From Photobacterium angustum (GTDB lineage: Bacteria > Pseudomonadota > Gammaproteobacteria > Enterobacterales > Vibrionaceae), in NCBI RefSeq assembly GCF_002954615.1, contig NZ_MSCJ01000003.1, positions 1,488,001-1,552,000 of the forward strand: DNA of 64,000 nt, read 5' to 3'. Of this stretch, positions 19,104-27,816 are shown piece after piece; position 1 is the first letter of the stretch; every line of letters begins with the position of its first letter. The notes beneath the pieces are model-generated. The model was not told the DNA's origin and ran no database searches. It saw only the letters and a program-made list of their open reading frames with translations. The translations under genes and the position numbers were made by a program.

Positions 19104-19856
19104 TCAAATTTTCAGAAAGCGTTTCGTATTTTCATTGATTAGTGTTGTCATTAGTTCCCGAGATAATTGATGGTGTTCTGCTAATACATCAATCACTTGA
19201 TTGATCATATTTGGCTCCCCTTGCACGCCATTGTATTTACACGGTGAATCTGACTCCACCAACAGCATATCAAGCGGAATTTTCTTCGCAAACTCTAAGT
19301 AATGGGGCTCGACAAAGATCCAAGGACTTACTGAAATGAAATGCGCTTGTTGATGAAGTAAGGCGAGGTTTTCGTCACTGCCTTCATACCAATGGAACAA
19401 CGCCCCTTTGATTTGATAGTTCTTTAAAATAGGCAGCGCATAATGAATATCATCTTCTACCACATGCAAATTTACAGGTAGTTTTAGCTCTGCTGCAATC
19501 TTAACAAAACGCGCTAACCGTTCACTTCCGTGCTGTTTAATAAGGTGTTTTTCTTGTTCTGTTTTCTCATCTAAATAAAAAAACGGAATACCGATTTCGC
19601 CAATTCCAGATAATAAATGCCGATGTTGGTATATAAGATCAATAACAGCTTGGATCTCTTGTTCACTGACATCTTTCTCAGGGTGAATACCAAGAAATAG
19701 ATAAATCTGATCTGAATATTGTTGTTTTAAGCGTATCAATTCTAACGCGCTTGCCTCGGTCATAGACACAGCACCTATTTTGCCGCTTTGCTTAAAAAAC
19801 CGTTCCCTATCAACCGCTAGCACACCTTCTAGATGGCAGTGAATATCAATTAACAC
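19104..19856 (-). CDS. TatD family metal-dependent hydrolase
   Basis: A 250-residue TIM-barrel hydrolase of the TatD/YcfH type, a family with metal-dependent deoxyribonuclease activity. Metal ligands are visible in order: DIHCH at the N-terminus, the glutamate in GEIGIPF, LHVV, FHWY and the final aspartate in VESDSPC. The GTG start was chosen because TTGGAA stands in front of it and it yields the usual LIDIHCH beginning. A TTG six codons upstream is possible. Its true substrate is unknown. Confidence 0.82.
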   Translation of the reverse strand: MLIDIHCHLEGVLAVDRERFFKQSGKIGAVSMTEASALELIRLKQQYSDQIYLFLGIHPEKDVSEQEIQAVIDLIYQHRHLLSGIGEIGIPFFYLDEKTEQEKHLIKQHGSERLARFVKIAAELKLPVNLHVVEDDIHYALPILKNYQIKGALFHWYEGSDENLALLHQQAHFISVSPWIFVEPHYLEFAKKIPLDMLLVESDSPCKYNGVQGEPNMINQVIDVLAEHHQLSRELMTTLINENTKRFLKI

Positions 19857-20013
19857 AGTAATATTTCCAATCAAGGTCAGACAAACAATAGAACATAAGA
19901 ACGTTTATTATTCAATGCGTTAATATAATTAGTAGGTCTAAATTTTAGCTTAATTAATCTTTTATATCACATACTACGTATACGATATAAATATAATTAA
20001 TGGAGTTATCTAT

Positions 20014-20190
20014 ATGTTTTCTTGGTTTAAAAACTATCCCGCCAAAAAATTAAAAAAACGCCACTCAATGCTACTTGAAGAAGCCATGCATGCACAAAGG
20101 AATGGCGACATCAGAACCTATTCTCGGTTAACAGCAGAAGCTGATGAACTATTTCAGCAAATCAAGCACCTCAATCAATCTGAAACCTGA
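20014..20190 (+). CDS. Small DUF6435 / Lacal_2735-type protein
   Basis: A 58-residue protein beginning MFSWFKNYPAKKLKKRH and continuing with a helical stretch EEAMHAQRNGDIRTYSRLTAEADELFQQI. This closely resembles the short DUF6435 proteins common in marine bacteria. TGGAG is well placed before the ATG. It lies alone upstream of a terminator shared with the SH3 protein. Function is unknown; there is one amphipathic N-terminal segment and no signal peptide. Confidence 0.72.
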   Translation: MFSWFKNYPAKKLKKRHSMLLEEAMHAQRNGDIRTYSRLTAEADELFQQIKHLNQSET

Positions 20191-20225
20191 GCTTTTCATA
20201 AACGGCTTGTTAATTTCAGCAAAAA

Positions 20226-20276
20226 AAAGCCTCCAATAATCTTTATACTCTAAGAGTTAAAGCTATTGGAGGCTTT
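20226..20276. terminator. Bidirectional terminator
   Basis: AAAGCCTCCAATA (20226-20238) pairs with TATTGGAGGCTTT (20264-20276). On the minus strand it is followed by T8. It serves the convergent DUF6435 and SH3 genes. Confidence 0.85.
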
Positions 20277-20297
20277 CTTGCTTAACTAAAAATAAGC

Positions 20298-20954
20298 TTA
20301 TTTCGCTGCTGGCTGTACCTGCGCTGGTGCTGCATCTTTTAATTCAATTTTATTATTGGAAGATACCGTTGTTTGCTGCGCAAGTTGCTGAAATTGCTTT
20401 TGCATTTCCATCATTTGCTGCTGCTGTTTTGCCATTAAGTTAGACATATTCATTTGCATATCCCCCATATCATTCCATGAGTTTGCAAATACATTATTCA
20501 TTTCAATTTGTTGTTGCTGCAACTGTTTAAAGAATGCTTTATCTACTTTGGCGTTATCACCTTTGGATTGAAATTGAACAATCTCATAATTCATTGGGCC
20601 CTGTGGAGTCTGCACAGTCCCTTTAGTAACGGTTTTTTCACCATTATCTGTTTTTACCGTTTTAGTCGTTTGATTTGGTTGCACATTAGCTGATGCACTA
20701 TCTACATTCTTTAAATCAACCGTTTGGATCCAACCTGTTTGACCATTACTTGGATCGCCGACCTTAGACCAACCCTCATTTTTAAAGATAGTGATCAAAG
20801 GTACATCTGTTTTTATCGTCTCAATTACCTTGGCTGAAACATTAGGCTCTTGATATAGCTTGATAGATTCAGTGGTATTATTAGCAGCCCATACAGCAGT
20901 ACTCATACACGCTACAGCAGCAATACCTGCAACTGCTAGAATAGAACGTTTCAT
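20298..20954 (-). CDS. Periplasmic SH3-domain protein
   Basis: A 218-residue exported protein: signal peptide ending AVWA (about residue 23), then a bacterial SH3 domain (about 25-80, IKLYQEPNVSAKVIETIKTDVPLITI...GQTGWIQTVDL). A linker and a Gln/Met-rich helical region follow (about 145-195, QLQQQQIEMNN ... MAKQQQQMMEMQKQF), likely a coiled coil. The start with AGAGGAT in front gives a proper signal peptide. Bacterial SH3 domains often bind peptidoglycan, so a cell-envelope role is plausible. Confidence 0.8.
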   Translation of the reverse strand: MKRSILAVAGIAAVACMSTAVWAANNTTESIKLYQEPNVSAKVIETIKTDVPLITIFKNEGWSKVGDPSNGQTGWIQTVDLKNVDSASANVQPNQTTKTVKTDNGEKTVTKGTVQTPQGPMNYEIVQFQSKGDNAKVDKAFFKQLQQQQIEMNNVFANSWNDMGDMQMNMSNLMAKQQQQMMEMQKQFQQLAQQTTVSSNNKIELKDAAPAQVQPAAK

Positions 20955-21103
20955 AAAATATCCTCTATGCACAGTGACTTAATTTAAAAGGTCTAAAATA
21001 CTGGTTGACCACGCATAACCTGTAACAGATATATTATGTATCTTAAATTAATCGAAGATGAACAACGTCTAAACTCATTCAATTTATCCAAGGTAAAATT
21101 ATT

Positions 21104-21928
21104 TTACAATTTTGATTTCTTATTCTCGTACATTTTTTTATCAATAATATTCATTGTCTTAACGATGTCACCTTGATAATTTTCAGTACCATAACTAAAT
21201 GATACAAATGATAAGTCACCAAAATCATTACTTATTTTTTCATTAATCAACTTAATTCTATTTCTAATTGCCAAGGCATTATTATTTTCAGTAATGATCA
21301 CAAACTCATCCCCACCATAACGAATAACCGAATCCTCTGAACGAAAAATTGAACGCAACAATGAAGAGAATTTTTTAATTAATTCATCACCTTTCACATG
21401 TCCATAATCATCATTCACATGTTTAAAGTTATCTAAATCAATAAGAATAATGGTACTTTTATTTGTGAAATAATAGTTATTAAAAAAACGTTTATTATAT
21501 AATCCACTCAAATCATCAATTAATGATATATGCTGATATTGCTCTTTTTCACAATAAAGATCAGTAATATCTTTTGCAACTGTATAATAAAACGTCTCTG
21601 TGTTTATAACTGTGTCAAACTCTATTACATCAAAATAGAGAGTATTATTCTTTAGTTTACATTCAATAACATTTGCCGATGAATGAGCACTTACATCCGT
21701 AGCTAGATTATGGTGGTAAACGTAAGTTATAAAACAGGATGAAAGAACATTAGTCGACATCACTTCTTCATACGTCATACCCAATAAATCAACATTAGTA
21801 TGAAAATTCAGCCAATGCTTCAAGTTTTCATTGATAAAAACAATTCGATGTTCTTTATTTCGAACGCATAGAAAACCAGGGAAACCAGCTAAAAATGGCG
21901 TTAAATATTCTTCAGCAGCATTAATCAT
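21104..21928 (-). CDS. PAS-GGDEF diguanylate cyclase
   Basis: A 274-residue cytoplasmic enzyme predicted to make cyclic di-GMP from GTP. An N-terminal PAS-like sensor (about 10-125, FLCVRNKEHRIVFINENLKHWL) is followed by a GGDEF domain. The signature GGDEF is intact at 205-209, and the product-inhibition site RxxD (RSED, 196-199) lies the canonical five residues before it. The cyclase should therefore be active and feedback-inhibited. No membrane segment or EAL domain is present. It stands alone. Confidence 0.9.
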   Translation of the reverse strand: MINAAEEYLTPFLAGFPGFLCVRNKEHRIVFINENLKHWLNFHTNVDLLGMTYEEVMSTNVLSSCFITYVYHHNLATDVSAHSSANVIECKLKNNTLYFDVIEFDTVINTETFYYTVAKDITDLYCEKEQYQHISLIDDLSGLYNKRFFNNYYFTNKSTIILIDLDNFKHVNDDYGHVKGDELIKKFSSLLRSIFRSEDSVIRYGGDEFVIITENNNALAIRNRIKLINEKISNDFGDLSFVSFSYGTENYQGDIVKTMNIIDKKMYENKKSKL

Positions 21929-22040
21929 TACTATAATTCATGAATTCGATATTTTGTAAATATACAGCAAATACCAATTAAGAATCAAGTTGCATTATTT
22001 AGAACAGATTTTTTAAAATCGGATACGACTATATCATCAC

Positions 22041-22286
22041 TTATTCTTTAACGATCAAAACTCGGTTTGGGCAACGATGCTCCTCACTCTCGACTAGATA
22101 GCTTGATGTTCCTTGTTGTAAATCTTCAATCGGTGCTTGAGTAACAACTTCTACACGTAAACCAAACTCATGTTCACGTTTTTTAAAGCTTTCAAATATC
22201 TTTCTCTCTTCATGGTTTAATGCAGTTAAATCTTTACCATCAAGTTCAATAATTTTGTCTAATAATTCTCGATCTGCAGTATTCAT
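22041..22286 (-). CDS. Small acidic cytoplasmic protein
   Basis: An 81-residue, highly charged protein without signal or membrane segments: helical first half (ADRELLDKIIELDGKDLTALNHEERKIF), then a short beta-rich end (RVEVVTQ, RVLIVKE). No family recognised. The ribosome site is weak, but the frame is clean and uses host-like codons. Confidence 0.5.
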   Translation of the reverse strand: MNTADRELLDKIIELDGKDLTALNHEERKIFESFKKREHEFGLRVEVVTQAPIEDLQQGTSSYLVESEEHRCPNRVLIVKE

Positions 22287-22437
22287 CGTAAAGTACTCGT
22301 TATACCCATTACGTAAAAAATAATAACTTACTCCTATCTGATAAAAATTACATCTTATCGGTATTTAGATTATCGCTTAAATATTTTTTATTTAATTGAT
22401 ATTAATATCGATTCTTATTCAATAATAGAATTCACAA

Positions 22438-22465
22438 AAAAGCTTCTTTTAATAAAGAAGCTTTT
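22438..22465 (-). terminator. Terminator after the 52-residue gene
   Basis: AAAAGCTTCTTT-TAAT-AAAGAAGCTTTT is a perfect 12-bp hairpin with T on both sides, 14 bp past the stop of the small gene at 22479. Confidence 0.8.
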
Positions 22466-22478
22466 CTTATTTTTCCGA

Positions 22479-22637
22479 TTACTCTTGTGATTCTGATTTA
22501 GATTCTACTGTCCAATGTTCATTTTTATCATAAGCGCTATCGCATAAGTCGACGGAAAATCCCATATCAACAATTTCTTTTAATGTTAGATTATCTGCCA
22601 AGACTGCGATTTCGCCTTTTTTATTCACTAAGTCCAT
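22479..22637 (-). CDS. Small 52-residue protein
   Basis: ATG followed by 52 codons (MDLVNKKGEIAVL ... SKSESQE), with a perfect AAGGAG ribosome site 7 bp before the start and its own terminator. These signals together make it a real small gene. It is acidic, soluble, with one cysteine in VDLCDSAYD. No family recognised. Confidence 0.65.
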   Translation of the reverse strand: MDLVNKKGEIAVLADNLTLKEIVDMGFSVDLCDSAYDKNEHWTVESKSESQE

Positions 22638-22760
22638 GTTCACTCCTTAACCGATCTTTGTTGATATACCATTGTGAGTATAACGTTGAATAAAAATCCT
22701 GCCGTGAAAAGATCATTATGAATATTTAACGCAATATACAATGAATAAATAGCCATTCAA

Positions 22761-24839
22761 TTATTCAATTAATTTCCATGGTGAATTTTTATGATCAGGC
22801 TTATCACCTTGTGACCACCATTTAGCTTGATAAATATGCCCCTGATAATTCACGCTATCACCACCATGATAAACACTGTTGGGCTGCCATTGAAGGGTTA
22901 CATTCGTATCATCGCGATTGTCAGCAACCCATACAGGTGATACATCTGGTTTTTCACCTTTCGTCCACCACTGTGCGATATAACGCACAGTGTTAAACAT
23001 GACACTATCACCTGCATGATACACGGTATTTATATCCCAGAGCTCTTCATTTAAAGGGGGTTCTTTTTTTCCTTTCACAGTGATAATAACTGATTTTATC
23101 GTTTCAGCTTGCCCGTCTGACACGATAATCGTCACGCTTGTGGTGACATCAGTTGTCGTTTTAGGCGCTGTAAAACTAACAATCGCACTGCCATTTTCTG
23201 CAGTGACAATCTGTGCATTTATTGCTGTGAAAGTTAATGAATTATTTTCCGCATCAGTTGCTGCAACCATAAATTGTAACGTTTGCTGTGACGCAGTCGA
23301 CTGTTGAGACGGTACGATAAGCTTTGGAGCTGTATTCTTTTCTGTATTTGAAAAAACATTATCTATCGCCTCGGCTAATGGCGAAGACAACTGAGTACAT
23401 TGCTTTAACTTATCACCGTAAGATAGGAACTGACCATAACATTGAATATCACCACTGACCTGCCAAACCACGACCCCACCTAAATCGTGATTAACCACGT
23501 ACTTGGCTTTTTCCGTTACTGACTGGGGGTTATCGTAGCTTAAAAAATATTGCTCTTTTATTGCATACGGAACTTGTGCGTTTGCATCCCACTTATGCTC
23601 CCAGCCAATCGCTTTAACAATCTTATTGTAATTAGGTTGACCATCATGTGCAGCCCAATGGTAAGTATCAGCAGCAGACATAGCTGGACCATCTATAACG
23701 AATTCCATTTTACTTTTAGCTGTAGGGGCACCGACATAGGCATTGGCTGCTGTGGTTTTTACTCCACGACCATAAAATGCAATGCCTAGATTTATTTTTT
23801 CAGGCGCGATACCACGTTCTAATAGCCAACCTCGAAGAGTATCAAGGTTAAGTGAATCACTGGTTTTCTCCGGATAAGGGTAAAGTGGCGCGTTATGACC
23901 TGCAACAGTCGACCAACCTCCATCAAGGTCATACGTCATCATATTAAAATAATCTATCGATTTCGCTAAACGCCCCCAATCGTATCCAGCAAGCTTTGAT
24001 GTCGAGGCTGAAAATGCAGCAGACAGTAATTTATCAGGTCCGATATGAGTACGAATATCTTCCATTAATTGTTCAAAGTTGGCGAAATCATCGGTACTAC
24101 CACTAAAATTCATGCCTCCAAAACCAGGATATTCCCAGTTGATATCAATACCATCAAAGCCAAAGGCGATTAATTTATCGATATCTGCAAGAAAGCGGGC
24201 TTTTTTATCCGGATTAGCCGCCATCTCTGGAAAATGTTTAGACATACTCCAGCCACCAATTGATGCCATCACTTTAACGTCTTTACGGTGAGCTAGTTCA
24301 AGCAACCCCAGTGCCTCTCCTTTTGTTTTTAGAGGGATCGGCATATTACCCGTAACTCCTGATGGCAAATGTCTCCAACCATGTCCCTGGGGAACAAATC
24401 CTTGCGCTTTGACTTTGGCAAAATTATCCGCATCAGACACTTCGTTAAAAGGGAAGTAATCAATATATTCTACCTCCCCCCATAAGATTGGAAGGTCCCA
24501 ACTATTTGATGTACTAAATAATGGGGCTGGTTCTTGAGCTGTGCTCTCTAGATACAGTTCACTATTACGAAAATCACCACTATGCAAAGAACCATCTTTT
24601 GCGACACCAAAAAAAGAGAAATTAATCATAGAATATATATCTAAATTAATATTAAGCTGTGTCGCTTCACCTTGAATAGAATACCCAGCCTCAACACCTT
24701 TTGCGGCTTCCCACTGCGTAAGATAACCAATAACATTCTTATTATGCATAGGTACTGCATACACATTAGTTGAGGTACAAGTTACAATTAGGCTAGATGT
24801 AACACATGCTATCCATGCTTTTTTTATTTTTATACACAT
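22761..24839 (-). CDS. Secreted GH18 chitinase with two CBM5/12 domains, altered catalytic motif
   Basis: A 692-residue exported chitinase. In order: signal peptide (1-28), glycosyl hydrolase 18 barrel (about 33-490) with SIGGWS at 193-198, an Ig/PKD-like linker (about 510-605), and two chitin-binding domains of CBM5/12 type (about 607-650 and 652-692, each with a WW pair). The GH18 signature DxxDxDxE reads DGIDINWE at 229-236. The proton donor Glu236 is present, but the preceding Asp is Asn234. In GH18 enzymes that Asp positions the substrate N-acetyl group, so activity may be reduced or the role changed. A start four codons inside the longest frame was taken for its GGAG. It is divergent from cheV. 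Confidence 0.9.
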   Translation of the reverse strand: MCIKIKKAWIACVTSSLIVTCTSTNVYAVPMHNKNVIGYLTQWEAAKGVEAGYSIQGEATQLNINLDIYSMINFSFFGVAKDGSLHSGDFRNSELYLESTAQEPAPLFSTSNSWDLPILWGEVEYIDYFPFNEVSDADNFAKVKAQGFVPQGHGWRHLPSGVTGNMPIPLKTKGEALGLLELAHRKDVKVMASIGGWSMSKHFPEMAANPDKKARFLADIDKLIAFGFDGIDINWEYPGFGGMNFSGSTDDFANFEQLMEDIRTHIGPDKLLSAAFSASTSKLAGYDWGRLAKSIDYFNMMTYDLDGGWSTVAGHNAPLYPYPEKTSDSLNLDTLRGWLLERGIAPEKINLGIAFYGRGVKTTAANAYVGAPTAKSKMEFVIDGPAMSAADTYHWAAHDGQPNYNKIVKAIGWEHKWDANAQVPYAIKEQYFLSYDNPQSVTEKAKYVVNHDLGGVVVWQVSGDIQCYGQFLSYGDKLKQCTQLSSPLAEAIDNVFSNTEKNTAPKLIVPSQQSTASQQTLQFMVAATDAENNSLTFTAINAQIVTAENGSAIVSFTAPKTTTDVTTSVTIIVSDGQAETIKSVIITVKGKKEPPLNEELWDINTVYHAGDSVMFNTVRYIAQWWTKGEKPDVSPVWVADNRDDTNVTLQWQPNSVYHGGDSVNYQGHIYQAKWWSQGDKPDHKNSPWKLIE

Positions 24840-25283
24840 ATTCCACTCCATCTACCTAGTACAGGTAGTGCAATCATCTCACTGACAACGTAGTGATATT
24901 TCCAACACTATTTCTATAACCAACCACTTAGTAGCATTATGTCGCCATACCAAATTTATCTCTTACCTTGTTCATCAATAAATAATAAAGATATGTTAGA
25001 TAGAAAAATAAGGCCGAGTTATTAGTCAGCAATCAAAAAACCAACCACGATGAAAGAAAGACAATGCCAATGAATAATACTTATCGTTAGTAACGATATT
25101 CGCAGTAAATAAAGATAACAAATGTACTTTTACTCATTATTTCCACTAAGATCAAAAAATAATATTAAAGTTAATTTACTAATATATTAATTGTGGATTT
25201 TTATTTATAAACGTTTGGTATAAATTACGATAGTGTTATTATAATGACTTATTAATATAAATTATCTATGCAATGGATTCGGT
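24840..25283. other. AT-rich divergent intergenic region
   Basis: About 440 bp between the divergent chitinase and cheV genes. It must carry both promoters. I see no long dyad, no small gene with a ribosome site and no clear consensus promoter in it. Confidence 0.4.
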
Positions 25284-26186
25284 ATGATAAAGAATGCAAC
25301 GAATGCATCACAAGGGATGTTACTTTTTAAGCTGTCCACACTACAAAGCTTTGCGATTGGTACGCTTAAAGTCCGTGAAATCGTACCTTATACAAATTTA
25401 AGTGTTATCCCAAAATCTCACCCAACTGTACTTGGTACCACTACATTACGTGGTGACACCGTTCCTGTTATTGATATGGCCAAAGCAATTGGTTATCCCG
25501 CTATCAGCCAAGAAGAGCGTCAACGTTGCTTTATTATCATTACGGATTGTCGACGTAAGTTAGTCGGATTCTTGGTAAGAGGGATTGAACGGATCACAGA
25601 GTGTAACTGGCAAAATATTGAAGCACCTCCCCAACATTTAGGTAGTGATATTTTTGTTACTGGTGTTATGCGCGATGCAGACAAATTGATTCAACTATTA
25701 GATGTTGAATTGCTTCTCTCTAAAATTTTTCCAGATGATCCTTCAACGTTACTGCCGACATTAACAGATATTGAACGTGAGACTTTACGCCCGTTAAAAA
25801 TATTATTAGTTGATGATTCCGCCGTCGCCAGAAAACAATTAACTCAAGCACTTGATAGTATCAGTGTGCCCTACTTTGTTGCCAAAAATGGGCAAGATGC
25901 TTTTAATATGATGCAAACGGCTGCGCAAGCAAAAGATCCATTCCATATTTTGGTTAGTGATATCGAAATGCCAGGGCTAGATGGGTATGAACTCGCATTC
26001 AATGTCAAAAACACCGATGCGCTCGTCTCAACCTATATTATTTTACACACATCCCTTTCAAGTGAAATAAGTGTATCTCAAGCACACCAAGTTGGTGCTC
26101 AAGAAGCACTGACAAAATTTGAAGCGAATGAATTAATTCATGCGATGTTACGAGGTGCGGAGCAGCATTTAGCATTAAACAGCTAA
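25284..26186 (+). CDS. cheV: Chemotaxis coupling protein CheV
   Basis: A 300-residue CheW-receiver fusion that couples chemoreceptors to CheA and tunes signalling by phosphorylation. The CheW-like domain spans about 8-155 (KVREIVPYTNLSVIPKSHPTVLGTTTLRGDTVPVIDM). The receiver spans about 170-295 with its acidic pair in LLVDDS, the phospho-acceptor in VSDIEMPG, a Thr/Ser in LHTSLSS and a Lys in LTKFEA. It stands alone with its own terminator, as dispersed cheV copies often do in Vibrionaceae. Confidence 0.93.
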   Translation: MIKNATNASQGMLLFKLSTLQSFAIGTLKVREIVPYTNLSVIPKSHPTVLGTTTLRGDTVPVIDMAKAIGYPAISQEERQRCFIIITDCRRKLVGFLVRGIERITECNWQNIEAPPQHLGSDIFVTGVMRDADKLIQLLDVELLLSKIFPDDPSTLLPTLTDIERETLRPLKILLVDDSAVARKQLTQALDSISVPYFVAKNGQDAFNMMQTAAQAKDPFHILVSDIEMPGLDGYELAFNVKNTDALVSTYIILHTSLSSEISVSQAHQVGAQEALTKFEANELIHAMLRGAEQHLALNS

Positions 26187-26191
26187 AATGA

Positions 26192-26240
26192 AAAAGCGAG
26201 AAATCACCAGTTATATTACTATCGGTAATTTCTCGCTTTT
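26192..26240. terminator. Bidirectional terminator between cheV and glsB-like gene
   Basis: AAAAGCGAGAAAT (26192-26204) pairs with ATTTCTCGCTTTT (26228-26240). Confidence 0.85.
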
Positions 26241-26261
26241 ATAATCTATTATTGCATTAGA

Positions 26262-26510
26262 TTAACGAATAAAACGATTATAGATAAACAGAATAATAAA
26301 TGCACCCAAGGTAGCGGTAATGATGCTGCCAATATTTACACCAGTAGCATGGCCTAAACCAATAAATTTACCAACAAACCCACCAACAAATGCACCGCCA
26401 ATACCCAATGCCATTGTTACAATCCAACCACCGCCATCTTTACCAGGCATTAAAAACTTTGCCAATGCACCAGCAATCAAACCAAGAATAATCCAAGATA
26501 AAATACCCAT
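26262..26510 (-). CDS. GlsB/YeaQ/YmgE family membrane protein
   Basis: An 82-residue protein with three glycine-rich membrane helices: GILSWIILGLIAGALAKFLMPGKDGGGW, then ALGIGGAFVGGFVGKFIGLG, then a final hydrophobic helix. This is the transglycosylase-associated/GlsB family of small stress-related inner-membrane proteins. TAGGAG precedes the ATG. The biochemical role is not known. Confidence 0.85.
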   Translation of the reverse strand: MGILSWIILGLIAGALAKFLMPGKDGGGWIVTMALGIGGAFVGGFVGKFIGLGHATGVNIGSIITATLGAFIILFIYNRFIR

Positions 26511-26773
26511 TAAGAGCTCCTATACTTATTAAAATTGTAAATACTTATAATTGGTAAGTGTAGACAGGTATCAGCTAACGAAGTTCAAATCTTTGTCAGA
26601 GATTTTATAAAATAATAAGAAACTTATATACCAAATATGATTACATTAACTTTTATCACATAAGATCTTTTGACTTCTTCTCACCTAAAATCACACTTTT
26701 TATTCATTCACTATAGTGTAATATGCGCGCTACTCGATGATTTTTATATAGATGTTATAAGGCGATGATACAT

Positions 26774-27445
26774 ATGAAATACGATTGGATTCTTTTCGAT
26801 GCTGATGAAACCCTGTTCTATTTTGACGCTTTTAAAGGTCTACAGCTCATGTTTTCTCGTTATGATATCGCCTTTAGTGACGCTGACTTCAAACAATACG
26901 AGTTAATTAATCGTCCATTATGGGTGCAATATCAAAATGGCGATATTTCAGCTAGTGAGCTTCAACAAACACGTTTTCGGGAATGGGCAAAAAAACTAAA
27001 AACAACAGAGCAACAGCTTAATGATGATTACATGCAAGCGATGGCTGATATTTGCGAAGTATTACCGGGGACAACATCACTAATTCGTTCTCTTAATGGT
27101 CGAGTTAAATTAGGCATTATTACTAATGGCTTTACTGCACTGCAAAAAATCCGCTTAGAAAAAACAGGACTAGCCGATTATTTTGATCTACTTGTTATTT
27201 CAGAGCAGGTCGGCGTCGCTAAACCCGATCGCCGTATATTTGATTATAGTCTTGAAAAAATGGGTAACCCTGCGCCAACTTCTGTACTTATGGTAGGTGA
27301 TAACCCACAGTCAGATATTTTAGGTGGTATTAATGCAGGTTTAGATACATGTTGGTTTAACCATCAAAACCAATTATTACCTGAAAATATAAAACCAACC
27401 TATCAAGTATCAACACTGGCTGAACTTGAAAAAATATTAGCTTAG
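26774..27445 (+). CDS. yjjG: Pyrimidine 5'-nucleotidase YjjG (HAD family)
   Basis: A 223-residue HAD-superfamily phosphatase that hydrolyses pyrimidine nucleoside monophosphates, including non-canonical ones, as a house-cleaning enzyme. Motif I is FDADETLF (nucleophile Asp and acid/base Asp), motif II ITNG, motif III the Lys of VAKPD, and motif IV GDNPQSD. The second ATG of the frame was chosen because it matches the family start MKxDWIxFDADETLF. Length matches E. coli YjjG. Confidence 0.9.
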   Translation: MKYDWILFDADETLFYFDAFKGLQLMFSRYDIAFSDADFKQYELINRPLWVQYQNGDISASELQQTRFREWAKKLKTTEQQLNDDYMQAMADICEVLPGTTSLIRSLNGRVKLGIITNGFTALQKIRLEKTGLADYFDLLVISEQVGVAKPDRRIFDYSLEKMGNPAPTSVLMVGDNPQSDILGGINAGLDTCWFNHQNQLLPENIKPTYQVSTLAELEKILA

Positions 27446-27473
27446 AAACAACAAGTTAAATCTGATAACTGAT

Positions 27474-27510
27474 ATATATCGCGAATTTTTATTTTATATT
27501 CGCGATATAT
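27474..27510. terminator. Strong hairpin after yjjG
   Basis: A perfect 13-bp inverted repeat ATATATCGCGAAT / ATTCGCGATATAT with an 11-nt T-rich loop. It lies 28 bp past the yjjG stop and ahead of the brnQ promoter. It has no T tract after it, so it may be a weak terminator or a processing or protein-binding site. Confidence 0.5.
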
Positions 27511-27555
27511 ACACTGTTCATTCCGTATTAAATACGAATAATTGCCGAATATCAC

Positions 27556-27584
27556 TTTACAATCATCTTAAATAGCTTTAGTTT
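27556..27584 (+). promoter_or_regulatory. Candidate promoter of the first brnQ unit
   Basis: TTTACA, 17 bp, TAGTTT. The start of transcription would be near 27591, 26 nt before the leader peptide ATG. The same -35 and spacing occur before the second brnQ unit. Confidence 0.45.
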
Positions 27585-27616
27585 TGGGTCAATTATTTCA
27601 TTCGAGCGCATAAATT

Positions 27617-27712
27617 ATGTATTCAATCAATCACAACAATTTAGCAGTATCTTCTACTGTATTTGTTATGAATACTATTGCGCTTGTCTCTGTTGTCGTC
27701 GTCGTCAAATAA
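27617..27712 (+). CDS. Val-rich leader peptide of the first brnQ
   Basis: A 31-codon reading frame starting MYS and ending ALVSVVVVVK before TAA. Its last part has five consecutive Val codons (GTT then four GTC) plus further Val, Ile and Leu codons. It is followed within 3 nt by mutually exclusive hairpins and, 104 bp later, by a branched-chain amino acid transporter gene. This is the layout of amino acid attenuation leaders: ribosomes stalling at Val codons when charged tRNA-Val is scarce would change the fold downstream. Confidence 0.75.
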   Translation: MYSINHNNLAVSSTVFVMNTIALVSVVVVVK

Positions 27713-27714
27713 CG

Positions 27715-27784
27715 CTGACGTTTAAGCTTATTCGTCAGTTACTATTGCTGGCGGATATGTTAACTCTCCTTTTTATCTTCCAGC
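27715..27784 (+). promoter_or_regulatory. Attenuator-like alternative hairpins before brnQ (first copy)
   Basis: Segment 1 CTGACG (27715-27720) pairs with segment 2 CGTCAG (27733-27738). Segment 2 can instead pair with CTGGCG (27748-27753). Segment 3 GCTGGcGGA (27747-27755) can pair with segment 4 TCTTCCAGC (27776-27784). The 1:2, 2:3 and 3:4 pairings exclude one another in turn, as in ilv/leu/trp attenuators. No T tract follows segment 4, so the off state may act through translation or Rho instead of an intrinsic terminator. Confidence 0.6.
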
Positions 27785-27816
27785 CAAACTGACCATTCAT
27801 TTAGAAGGTACGCCGT

